Below, piece by piece: positions 8,329 to 15,421 of a stretch of DNA of 24,462 nucleotides. Positions within the stretch are counted from its first letter, which is position 1. Each line of letters starts with the position of its first letter. The translations under genes were made by a program, and so were the position numbers. The notes beneath the pieces were generated by a model, which was not told the origin of the DNA, did not search any database, and worked only from the letters and a program-made list of their open reading frames with translations. The stretch is from the NCBI RefSeq assembly GCF_002364335.1, contig NZ_DEXW01000052.1, forward strand, positions 10,898 through 35,359, given 5' to 3'. The DNA comes from Winogradskyella sp. UBA3174 (GTDB lineage Bacteria; Bacteroidota; Bacteroidia; Flavobacteriales; Flavobacteriaceae).

Positions 8329-8336
8329 CAAATATA
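8329..8336 (-). promoter_or_regulatory. -7 box before the lipoprotein gene
   Basis: Minus-strand TATATTTG, a perfect TAnnTTTG, about 26 nt upstream of the ATT codon and 9 nt past the mtaB stop codon. No convincing -33 element. Confidence 0.4.
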
Positions 8337-8344
8337 GAAAAAAA

Positions 8345-9679
8345 CTATACTATCACTTTTTCAGAGCTAAAATCAAACCTTACCGAACCATCTTCATCAA
8401 TCTTAGTAAGCTGTACTTTATGAAGTGTATTCACCAATTCAGGATTCCAAGGTGCTTTTACTTTAACATAGTTTTCGGTAAAACCATTTATATAGCCTTC
8501 TTTATTTTCACCTTCAAACAAGACAGTCCGCTTTGTATTTAATTGCTTCTCATAAAAGGCGCGTCGCTTTTTAGCAGACAACCCTCTTAGCATTTTACTA
8601 CGTTTTGCTCTTACATTTTTAAATACTACACCTTCCATTTCAGCAGCTTCTGTATTATCGCGTTCAGAATAGGAAAAGACATGTAAATATGAAATATCTA
8701 GTTCATTTAAAAAATTATAAGTTTCAAGAAAAAGTTCTTCTGTTTCACCAGGAAAACCAACAATAACATCCACGCCAATACAAGCATGTGGCATCACCTC
8801 TTTTATTTTTGAAACACGGTCTACATACAACTCTTTCATGTAACGACGTTTCATCTTTTTAAGAATAGTATTACTCCCACTCTGTAATGGTATATGAAAA
8901 TGAGGAACAAATGTTCTAGATTTTGAAACCAAATCAATGGTTTCATTTTTTAATAAATTAGGTTCTATTGAAGAAATACGAAGACGCTCAATACCTTTAA
9001 TATTATCAAGTTCAGTTACTAAATCTAAAAAAGTATGTTCATGCTTTTTATTTCCGAACTCACCTTTTCCGTAATCACCAATATTAACGCCTGTTAAAAC
9101 AATTTCTTTTATACCTTTTTCAGAAATTTCTTTGGCATTCTTTAAAACACTAACCATTGTATCACTTCGAGAAATGCCTCGAGCTAAAGGGATTGTACAA
9201 TAAGTACACTTATAATCACAACCATCTTGAACTTTTAAAAATGCTCTAGTTCTATCTCCTATTGAATAACTACCAACATAAAAATCAGCATCTTCAATTT
9301 CGCAAGAGTGTACTTCTCCAAAGTCATTTTTAGATAAGTCATTTAGATAATCTGTTATTTTGAATTTTTCAGTAGCACCCAAAACTAAATCGACACCATT
9401 GACATCTGCTAACTCTTCAGGTTTTAATTGTGCATAACAGCCAATCGCTGCAACAAAAGCATCAGGATTAAGCTTTTGCGCCTGCTTTACAATCGTTTTA
9501 AACCGTTTATCTGCATTCTCAGTAACAGAGCATGTATTTATCACATAAATATCTGCAGATTCCTTAAAATCTACACGATCAAAACCTTCATCTACAAAAC
9601 TTCTCGCAATTGTAGAAGTCTCTGAGAAGTTCAGCTTACAGCCTAAGGTATAAAATGCGACTTTTTTTGTTGGATTCAT
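8345..9679 (-). CDS. mtaB: tRNA t6A37 methylthiotransferase
   Basis: 444 residues. MtaB turns t6A at position 37 of ANN-decoding tRNAs into ms2t6A by radical SAM chemistry. The N-terminal UPF0004 domain has the three cluster-binding Cys (C14 in T-L-G-C-K-L-N, C50 in V-I-N-T-C-S-V-T, C81 in A-A-I-G-C-Y-A-Q). The radical SAM motif C-D-Y-K-C-T-Y-C gives C154, C158 and C161. The C-terminal region (about 375-440) is a TRAM-like RNA-binding part. The T-L-G-C-K-L-N motif and length separate it from MiaB and RimO. The start at 9679 is supported by a promoter 23-52 nt upstream. Confidence 0.93.
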   Translation of the reverse strand: MNPTKKVAFYTLGCKLNFSETSTIARSFVDEGFDRVDFKESADIYVINTCSVTENADKRFKTIVKQAQKLNPDAFVAAIGCYAQLKPEELADVNGVDLVLGATEKFKITDYLNDLSKNDFGEVHSCEIEDADFYVGSYSIGDRTRAFLKVQDGCDYKCTYCTIPLARGISRSDTMVSVLKNAKEISEKGIKEIVLTGVNIGDYGKGEFGNKKHEHTFLDLVTELDNIKGIERLRISSIEPNLLKNETIDLVSKSRTFVPHFHIPLQSGSNTILKKMKRRYMKELYVDRVSKIKEVMPHACIGVDVIVGFPGETEELFLETYNFLNELDISYLHVFSYSERDNTEAAEMEGVVFKNVRAKRSKMLRGLSAKKRRAFYEKQLNTKRTVLFEGENKEGYINGFTENYVKVKAPWNPELVNTLHKVQLTKIDEDGSVRFDFSSEKVIV

Positions 9680-9701
9680 TCTTGTACTTTTACCAAGTTG
9701 G

Positions 9702-9731
9702 CAAATTTACAACATATTACTTATATGCAAA
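9702..9731 (-). promoter_or_regulatory. mtaB promoter
   Basis: Minus-strand TAAATTTG (plus 9702-9709) and TTTG (plus CAAA 9728-9731) separated by 18 nt, a good fit to the Bacteroidota -33/-7 promoter. It overlaps the first codons of the divergent oligopeptide-binding protein gene. Confidence 0.65.
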
Positions 9732-11341
9732 AACGGACCACTCTGATATTGACGAAATCGTCATTGTTTGTTTTAATTATTTTAATCTTCTCATGTTCTT
9801 CAAAAAAAGATAATGAAACAGATACTCTCGTTTTTAAATACAACGAGCACAAAAACATAGGCTCGCTAGATCCTGCATTCTCTAAAGATATAGCAGATAT
9901 TTGGGCGACTCATCAATTATTTAATGGTTTAGTTCAAATGAACGACCAACTTAATGTAAAGCCATGTATTGCTGCAAACTGGACAATTACAGATACTGCT
10001 AAAACTTATACCTTTTATCTTAGAAACGATGTGTTTTTTCATAAGAATGAATTATTCGGAAAAGATTCTACCAGAACTGTAAATGCTTCAGATTTTGAAT
10101 ATAGTTTAAACCGACTAAAAGATAAGGCTCTTGCCTCACCAGGAAGTTGGGTTTTAAATAAAGTTGAAAGTTTTTCAGCCCTAAACGATTCAACATTTCA
10201 AATTAAGTTAAAACAACCGTTTCCAGCCTTTTTAGGATTATTAACTATGAAGTACTGTTCTGTGGTTCCTAAAGAAATTATAACACACTATGGTAATGAT
10301 TTTAGGTCTCACCCTATCGGTACAGGCCCTTTTAAATTTAAACGTTGGGAAGAAAACTTAAAACTAGTTTTTAGACGTAATAACAACTATTTTGAAATTG
10401 ATGGCAACGGAAACGCTTTACCATATATTGAAGCTATCGCCATAACATTTTTACCAGATAAGCAAAGTGAATTTTTACAATTCGCACAAGGCAATATCGA
10501 TTTTGTATCTGGATTAGACGGGTCATACAAAGACGAAATTTTAACGTCGGATGGTAAATTAAAACCAAACTATGCGAATGACGTAAACATGATTAGAGGT
10601 CCTTATTTAAACACCGAGTACTTAGCCTTTTTTATGGAAACTGGCGTTAGTGAACTACAAGCTTTAAAACTTAGAAAAGCGATTAATATAGGTTTTGATA
10701 GACGTAAAATGATGAGGTATTTGCGTAATGGTATTGGCACACCTGCAAATGGTGGATTTATACCAAAAGGTTTACCTGGTTTTAATGCTGAAATTGGGTT
10801 TACATATCAACCCGAATTAGCGAAACAACTCGTTTCAGAATTTAAGTCTGAAAGTGGTATTACCAATCCTGAAATTACATTAACCACAACGAGCAATTAC
10901 TTAAGTTTCTGTGAGTTTATTCAACGTGAATTGCAAAAAACAGGTTTAAACGTTAATGTAGATGTTATACCTCCGTCTAGCTTAAAAGATGCAAAAGCGA
11001 ATGGACAACTCGATTTTTTTAGAGCAAGTTGGGTGGCAGATTATCCTGATGCAGAAAATTATTTATCATTGTATTACAGTAAGAACTTTGCACCAAACGG
11101 TCCAAATTACACGCATTTTAAAAGTGATATTTTTGACCAAATGTATGAGACTGCTTACTTAGAAACAAACATAGAAAAGCGTGAAAAACTCTATAGTAAA
11201 ATGGATTCTCTTGTTATGGCTTCCTCACCTGTAGTGCCATTGTTTTATGATGAAGTTATTCGTTTTACAAGAAAGAATATCAATGGTTTAGGTATTAATG
11301 CTACTAACTTACTGGAATTAAAATCGGTAAGAAAAAATTAA
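9725..11341 (+). CDS. oligopeptide ABC transporter substrate-binding lipoprotein (SBP family 5)
   Basis: 538 residues from the ATG at 9725. A longer reading from TTG at 9698 would add nine residues before the signal peptide, so the ATG is preferred. The signal M-Q-K-R-T-T-L-I-L-T-K then a hydrophobic core ends at I-F-S-C (Cys24), a lipoprotein. The mature part is a family 5 solute-binding protein: N-I-G-S-L-D-P-A-F-S near the start, the hallmark A-S-D-F-E-Y-S-L-N-R-L, then P-I-G-T-G-P-F-K-F-K-R-W and the R-K-A-I-N-I-G-F-D-R-R-K-M region. These proteins capture peptides in the periplasm for Dpp/Opp permeases. No permease or ATPase gene is next to it, so it is an orphan binding protein here, as is common in this group. 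Confidence 0.9.
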   Translation: MQKRTTLILTKSSLFVLIILIFSCSSKKDNETDTLVFKYNEHKNIGSLDPAFSKDIADIWATHQLFNGLVQMNDQLNVKPCIAANWTITDTAKTYTFYLRNDVFFHKNELFGKDSTRTVNASDFEYSLNRLKDKALASPGSWVLNKVESFSALNDSTFQIKLKQPFPAFLGLLTMKYCSVVPKEIITHYGNDFRSHPIGTGPFKFKRWEENLKLVFRRNNNYFEIDGNGNALPYIEAIAITFLPDKQSEFLQFAQGNIDFVSGLDGSYKDEILTSDGKLKPNYANDVNMIRGPYLNTEYLAFFMETGVSELQALKLRKAINIGFDRRKMMRYLRNGIGTPANGGFIPKGLPGFNAEIGFTYQPELAKQLVSEFKSESGITNPEITLTTTSNYLSFCEFIQRELQKTGLNVNVDVIPPSSLKDAKANGQLDFFRASWVADYPDAENYLSLYYSKNFAPNGPNYTHFKSDIFDQMYETAYLETNIEKREKLYSKMDSLVMASSPVVPLFYDEVIRFTRKNINGLGINATNLLELKSVRKN

Positions 11342-11400
11342 ACGCATCACTATAAAAGCACTTCGGCTACACTCAATGTAAGTGATCCTTTATATTGAAA
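11342..11400. repeat. degenerate copy of a flavobacterial intergenic repeat
   Basis: At 11358-11384 lies GCACTTCGGCTACACTCAAT followed by GTAAGTG. It strongly resembles the short CACTTCGACT-x-CGCTCAGTG-type element scattered between genes in many Flavobacteriaceae, and its ends CACTT/AAGTG can pair. Recognition is from memory of that motif; only one copy is in the window. Confidence 0.4.
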
Positions 11401-11979
11401 TTAAAACTTCGAAAAATATAATAAGTCGTCACCTCCTTCGCCTTTTAATCGTCTAGATGATAAATAACCGGTACTTAAATCATCATTTAAGAAAAAATGA
11501 AAAATCATCACCTCCACTATTAATTGATATATCTAAAAATTTTGGCTTTTGATCTTCTTCAGAAGATTCTAAATCGTAACTATAAATATCTAAACCTCCT
11601 TTACCACTAAAATACTCAGCTCGCTGAATTAATAAGTTTTAGGTTTCAATTCCTTTATGGTTATTAGTTCCTTTTCCTTTATCGTTAGAGGTAAAAGACG
11701 TATTTACCATCTTTAGAATAGGTTACCTCAGACATGTTAAATCGGCGAGCTGAGTGTTTTAGTGATAGGTTTAAATTTGTTATTTCTCAATATTTTGTTA
11801 CGGGAGCTTCATAAATTGTGCATATAAAACCTGAATATTTATCCTTTAACGGTCGTCCGCGTTTTGATGCTAAATTATGACTGAAAATAAATTTTATCGC
11901 CCACAACTCGTACTGCGAAATGATCGAGTTCTGAATTAACCTTAAGAATCTTAACCTCTACAAACTTGTTTTGTAAAAA
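11401..11979 (-). pseudogene. remnant of a PD40 beta-propeller/OmpA-family gene
   Basis: Four blocks of minus-strand coding text in changing frames: V-E-V-K-I-L-K-V-N-S-E-L-D-H-F with V-V-G-D-K-I-Y-F (11979-11878); N-L-A-S-K-R-G-R-P-L-K-D-K-Y-S-G-F, an in-frame TGA at 11789, then M-S-E-V-T-Y-S-K-D-G-K-Y-V (to about 11705); F-T-S-N-D-K-G-K-G-T-N-N, an in-frame TAA near 11641, then Y-F-S-G-K-G-G-L-D-I-Y-S-Y-D-L (to about 11486); and L-N-D-D-L-S-T-G-Y-L-S-S-R-R-L-K-G-E-G-G-D-D-L (to the TAA at 11401). These are propeller-strand motifs (S-x-D-G-K-x-x-Y-F; G-G-x-D-I-Y) of the flavobacterial TPR-PD40-OmpA proteins. With three frameshifts, two stops, no start, no OmpA end and blocks that seem to lie too close together, it cannot make that protein. 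Confidence 0.75.
11605..11764. repeat. 20-bp inverted repeat inside the decayed PD40 gene
   Basis: Left arm 11605-11624 and right arm 11745-11764 are reverse complements at 19 of 20 positions (the difference is the T at 11613). Weaker similarity continues for about 12 bp on the inner side. The arms enclose 120 bp. Confidence 0.85.
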
Positions 11980-12035
11980 TCAGTTGGGCTAAGCATGACT
12001 AAAAAAGTAGTGTAAATTTGGTCTTAAAAATTATT

Positions 12036-13211
12036 TTATTCTCTTCTATATTGTTTTGTTTCTTCAAAAACATGCTCTAAAATAGCTTTGTCTTTATCTG
12101 TGAACAATTCCTTTCGTCTTGCCATTACAACTTCGGCAACTTCAAATGCTTTATTAGTTTTATAAGTTACAAAGCCTTTACTTCCTCCCCATGAAAAACT
12201 GGGAACAAAATTTCTAGGGAATCCACTTCCAAATATATTAGCACTTACACCAACAACTGTACCTGTATTAAACATCGTATTAATTCCACATTTACTATGA
12301 TCTCCCATCATTAGACCGCAGAATTGCAACCCAGTTTTTGCAAAACCTTCAGTTTGATAATCCCAAAGTCTGACTTCAGCATAGTTGTTTTTTAGGTTAC
12401 TATTATTAGTGTCTGCACCTAAATTACACCATTCACCTAAAACAGAATTACCTAAAAAGCCGTCATGTCCTTTATTAGAACAGCCAAATAATACCGAATT
12501 ATTAACCTCTCCACCTACTTTACTATGGGGACCGATTGTAGTTGGTCCATAAATTTTTGTTCCTAATTTTAATGTAGAATTATGACAAAGCGCTAAAGGC
12601 CCTCTTACAGCAGAGCCTTCCATAACTTCTGCTTCTCTACCTATATATATTGGTCCTGAACTAGCATTTAACGTCGCAAAATTAAGTATAGCACCTTTTT
12701 CTATAAAAATATTTTCGGGATTTATAGTATTAACGGTTGAAGGAATTGGTTGCGATTGTCTATCTTTTGTTATTAGCGTAAAGTCTTCAGCTATAGCTTC
12801 ACCATTTTTAGAAAAAATATCCCAAGTATGTTCTATTTTTAGAATATCACCTTTAAATTCAATAGCTTCAAAGGATGTAAAATCACTTACCTCTTCCCCT
12901 TCTTTAGCAAAAAACGCAATAACATCTTCACCTTTAAATAGCGCTTGATTATGTTTTATATTTTTCACGAAAGCAACGACTTCAAAGTTTGGTAAAAAAG
13001 AGGCATTTATCATAATGTTCTCTTCCATTTCTACCATAGGAAACTTATCGGCTAAATAATCTTCTGTTACGGTAGTCGTGGTATATTCTAAATAAGATTC
13101 CCACTTCTGACGAATCGTTAGAATTCCAACTCTAATATCTGCTACAGGTCTTGTAAATGTAAATGGCAATAAGTTGTTACGGTAAGGACCATCAAAAAGT
13201 ATGTAATTCAT
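12036..13211 (-). CDS. GlmU-like sugar nucleotidyltransferase/acetyltransferase (Bacteroidota type)
   Basis: 391 residues, beginning M-N-Y-I-L-F-D-G-P-Y-R-N-N-L-L-P-F-T-F-T. The N-terminal half is a nucleotidyltransferase-like domain without the usual G-x-G-T-R-M pyrophosphorylase loop. The C-terminal half (about 165-350) is a left-handed beta-helix of hexapeptide repeats (I-Y-I-G-R-E-A-E-V, A-V-R-G-P-L-A-L-C, K-I-Y-G-P-T-T-I-G, S-K-V-G-G-E-V). This pattern is that of the alternative GlmU family of Bacteroidota, thought to make UDP-GlcNAc for peptidoglycan and lipid A in place of canonical GlmU. That role is from family knowledge and not proven. It follows rpmE on the same strand after a terminator, with a 7-bp tandem repeat (AAGTTTG twice, about 13214-13227) in its leader. 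Confidence 0.85.
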   Translation of the reverse strand: MNYILFDGPYRNNLLPFTFTRPVADIRVGILTIRQKWESYLEYTTTTVTEDYLADKFPMVEMEENIMINASFLPNFEVVAFVKNIKHNQALFKGEDVIAFFAKEGEEVSDFTSFEAIEFKGDILKIEHTWDIFSKNGEAIAEDFTLITKDRQSQPIPSTVNTINPENIFIEKGAILNFATLNASSGPIYIGREAEVMEGSAVRGPLALCHNSTLKLGTKIYGPTTIGPHSKVGGEVNNSVLFGCSNKGHDGFLGNSVLGEWCNLGADTNNSNLKNNYAEVRLWDYQTEGFAKTGLQFCGLMMGDHSKCGINTMFNTGTVVGVSANIFGSGFPRNFVPSFSWGGSKGFVTYKTNKAFEVAEVVMARRKELFTDKDKAILEHVFEETKQYRRE

Positions 13212-13301
13212 AAAAGTTTGAAGTTTGAAGCTCGAAATTAGAAGTACAGCCTCCCAAAATCTAATTTAATAATTCAAAAGTAGCCTAATTAAAGAAAACA
13301 A

Positions 13302-13331
13302 AAAAGCCTTTCTGATGACAGAAAGGCTTTT
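13302..13331. terminator. terminator between rpmE and the GlmU-like gene
   Basis: Perfect 13-bp stem (13302-13314 with 13319-13331, AAAAGCCTTTCTG) with a 4-nt loop ATGA. The outer A/T pairs supply a T tract on either strand; in context it ends the rpmE transcript. Confidence 0.88.
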
Positions 13332-13353
13332 AACGTTTATTGGTAAGCTATGT

Positions 13354-13605
13354 TTATTTCTTAAACTTAGCGTATTTTGTTTTGAATTTATCAATACGAC
13401 CAGCTGTATCTACTAATTTAGATTTACCAGTGTAGTAAGGATGTGATGTTCTAGATATCTCTAATTTTACTAATGGATATTCAGTACCATCAACTTCGAT
13501 AGTTTCACTTGTATCTGCTGTAGACTTAGTTAAAAACACGTCTTCGTTAGACATATCTTTAAAGGCTACTATTCTATAATTTTCTGGATGTATTCCTGCT
13601 TTCAT
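13354..13605 (-). CDS. rpmE: 50S ribosomal protein L31 type B
   Basis: 83 residues, M-K-A-G-I-H-P-E-N-Y-R-I-V-A-F-K-D, then S-R-T-S-H-P-Y-Y-T-G-K-S-K-L-V-D-T-A-G-R (51-70), the standard signature of L31. It lacks the Cys residues that bind zinc in type A L31, so it is the zinc-independent type B form, the usual housekeeping copy in this group. Its promoter lies about 40-70 nt upstream and a strong terminator follows. Confidence 0.96.
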   Translation of the reverse strand: MKAGIHPENYRIVAFKDMSNEDVFLTKSTADTSETIEVDGTEYPLVKLEISRTSHPYYTGKSKLVDTAGRIDKFKTKYAKFKK

Positions 13606-13643
13606 CGCTAAATGTTTTACTAATGTTCGATTTTTTCGAGGTG

Positions 13644-13674
13644 CAAATTTAAGTAATTTTTATAAATTTACAAT
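13644..13674 (-). promoter_or_regulatory. rpmE promoter
   Basis: Minus-strand TAAATTTG (plus 13644-13651) followed by CACCTCGAAAAA, with an ATTG 19 nt upstream. The -7 box is perfect and the initial transcribed text resembles that of the rpmH, 5019 and 7428 promoters. Confidence 0.62.
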
Positions 13675-13780
13675 CTTTTTAATAATTTTTATTGCAGATA
13701 AATTGCAATAATCACATATTTCTTATTGAAGCAAGATATATAGATTTCGGTTTTTAGAGAAATAAACTGTAACATTTAAT

Positions 13781-13788
13781 TATCTTTG
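13781..13788 (+). promoter_or_regulatory. -7 box before the DUF4199 gene
   Basis: TATCTTTG matches TAnnTTTG, 41 nt before the ATG at 13830. The -33 element is unclear. Confidence 0.4.
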
Positions 13789-13829
13789 GGTACTAACTAG
13801 TTAATTAACTATAAAATTAAACCTCTATT

Positions 13830-14342
13830 ATGGAACACGAAAAACCATCAATTAAGCCTATCGCTTACACTTATGGCATGTACTTAGCCTTGTTAACTAT
13901 TACCGGTATTGTAATATTATATGTATTAAACGAAGAACAGAACTGGATAATAAGTCTTATCAGTTTTCTTATTACAATTGTAGTTTATTATTATGGTATA
14001 AGTAAATATAAGAAAGAAAATGCTAATGTTTTAAGTATAAAAGATGCTCTAAAAGTAGGCATGGGTATGGCTTTAATAAGTGGTATCATTGCAGCAATAT
14101 ATGCAGTTGTTCATTATGGTGTAATAGCACCAGAATATATGGATACTATAAGAGAGAAAGCCATGGATGATATGCTTAGTCAAAGTCCAAATATGGAGGG
14201 TGAAGCATTAGAAATGGCAACAAATATGGTAAATATGTTTACTTCTAAATTCTTTATGGCTACCATGTTTTTGATTTCTAGTTTGTTCTTTGGTTTTATA
14301 ATATCCTTAATTACTGGAGCAATTATGAAAAACGACAAGTAA
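13830..14342 (+). CDS. DUF4199 membrane protein
   Basis: 170 residues with four hydrophobic segments (about 13-31, 37-55, 72-93, 137-165). The pattern G-x-x-x-A-L-L-T-I-T-G at the start, I-x-Y-Y-Y-G-I-S-K-Y-K-K-E-N in the first loop, S-I-K-D-A-L-K-V-G-M-G-M-A-L-I-S-G-I-I-A-A-I-Y before the third helix, and a soluble Met/Glu-rich stretch before the last helix match the DUF4199 family of Bacteroidota inner-membrane proteins. Function is unknown. It lies 53 nt upstream of a glycosyltransferase gene; the two genes often travel together in flavobacteria, which suggests a link to glycolipid handling, but this is inference. Confidence 0.82.
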   Translation: MEHEKPSIKPIAYTYGMYLALLTITGIVILYVLNEEQNWIISLISFLITIVVYYYGISKYKKENANVLSIKDALKVGMGMALISGIIAAIYAVVHYGVIAPEYMDTIREKAMDDMLSQSPNMEGEALEMATNMVNMFTSKFFMATMFLISSLFFGFIISLITGAIMKNDK

Positions 14343-14395
14343 TATCTTTAAATAATTTCTCTATTTTTGAAGTCTACAATATAGACCACATTAAT

Positions 14396-15346
14396 ATGAA
14401 CATATCAGTAGTAATACCACTACTTAACGAAGAAGAATCTCTAAGAGAACTACACGATTGGATTGTATCAGTGATGCAATCCAATTCGTTTTCTTACGAA
14501 ATTCTATTTATTGATGATGGTAGTACAGATACATCTTGGAACGTAATTCATAATCTTTCTGAAGAAAATGAAAACGTAAAAGGCATTCGGTTTCTAAAAA
14601 ACTTTGGAAAATCACAAGCACTCCATGCTGGTTTTGAAAAAGCTAAAGGTGATGTCGTTATTACGATGGATGCGGATTTACAGGATAATCCTGAAGAGAT
14701 TGCTGAGCTTTACCAAATGATTATTAAAGATAAATTTGATTTGGTCTCTGGCTGGAAAAAGAAACGCTACGATTCTATTATTTCGAAAAATTTACCTTCT
14801 AAATTATTCAATTGGGCAGCAAGACGTACTTCTGGTGTAAAATTGAATGACTTTAATTGTGGACTAAAAGCCTATTCTAACCAAGTTGTAAAACATATAG
14901 ATGTTTATGGTGAAATGCATCGTTACATACCTGTATTAGCAAAAAATGCTGGTTTTATTAATATTGGAGAAAAAGTAGTACAGCATCAAGCTCGTAAATA
15001 CGGAAGTACAAAATTTGGAATGAATCGTTTTATCAACGGGTTTTTAGATTTACTTACTATTTGGTTTATTTCTAGATTTGGAAGGCAACCAATGCATTTA
15101 TTTGGGCTGCTTGGTGTTATTATGTTTATAATCGGATTTGGATTTGCTTTCTATTTAGGAATAGATAAATTATTTCTAAACCCAACAGGACGTTTAATTA
15201 CAGACCGACCACAATTCTATTTAGCACTTTCTACAATGATTATTGGCTCACAATTCTTTATTGCTGGCTTCTTAGGCGAATTAATTTTACGCTCAAAAAA
15301 ACAGCAGCAGCGCTATTACATTAAAGACGCATTAAATTTTTCTTAA
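14396..15346 (+). CDS. family 2 glycosyltransferase, GtrB/DPM1 type
   Basis: 316 residues. The GT-A domain spans about 1-215: I-S-V-V-I-P-L-L-N-E-E-E-S-L at the start, I-D-D-G-S-T-D near 40, and the metal-binding D-A-D-L-Q-D near 93-98, which is the usual form in dolichol- or undecaprenyl-phosphate sugar transferases. Two membrane helices follow (about 235-260 and 280-300), then a basic tail. This layout fits the GtrB/ArnC group that moves a sugar from a nucleotide donor to undecaprenyl phosphate at the inner membrane. Q-H-Q-A-R-K-Y-G-S-T-K-F-G near 198-210 is the conserved acceptor-side motif. Sugar is unknown. A -7 box (TATTTTTG, 14362-14369) and a small hairpin lie in front. Confidence 0.9.
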   Translation: MNISVVIPLLNEEESLRELHDWIVSVMQSNSFSYEILFIDDGSTDTSWNVIHNLSEENENVKGIRFLKNFGKSQALHAGFEKAKGDVVITMDADLQDNPEEIAELYQMIIKDKFDLVSGWKKKRYDSIISKNLPSKLFNWAARRTSGVKLNDFNCGLKAYSNQVVKHIDVYGEMHRYIPVLAKNAGFINIGEKVVQHQARKYGSTKFGMNRFINGFLDLLTIWFISRFGRQPMHLFGLLGVIMFIIGFGFAFYLGIDKLFLNPTGRLITDRPQFYLALSTMIIGSQFFIAGFLGELILRSKKQQQRYYIKDALNFS

Positions 15347-15394
15347 TTCAACGAATTTATACTTTATGGGTAGAATTCGACATTTGTAATTGTT

Positions 15395-15402
15395 TACTTT
15401 TG
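15395..15402 (+). promoter_or_regulatory. -7 box before the phosphomutase/ABC operon
   Basis: TACTTTTG, 20 nt before the ATG at 15422. A TTTG exists only 8 nt upstream, so the -33 element is not convincing. Confidence 0.35.
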
Positions 15403-15421
15403 TATTATAATTTATTGATAT

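Noticed and set aside
11342..12035. Mobile element or prophage scar in the gene-free stretch
   Set aside because: No transposase text, target duplication or terminal repeats; the content reads as a decayed propeller gene.
13206..13235. Tandem AAGTTTG repeats before the GlmU-like gene as a regulatory element
   Set aside because: Only two full copies; short direct repeats of this kind are common in flavobacterial leaders and nothing ties them to control.
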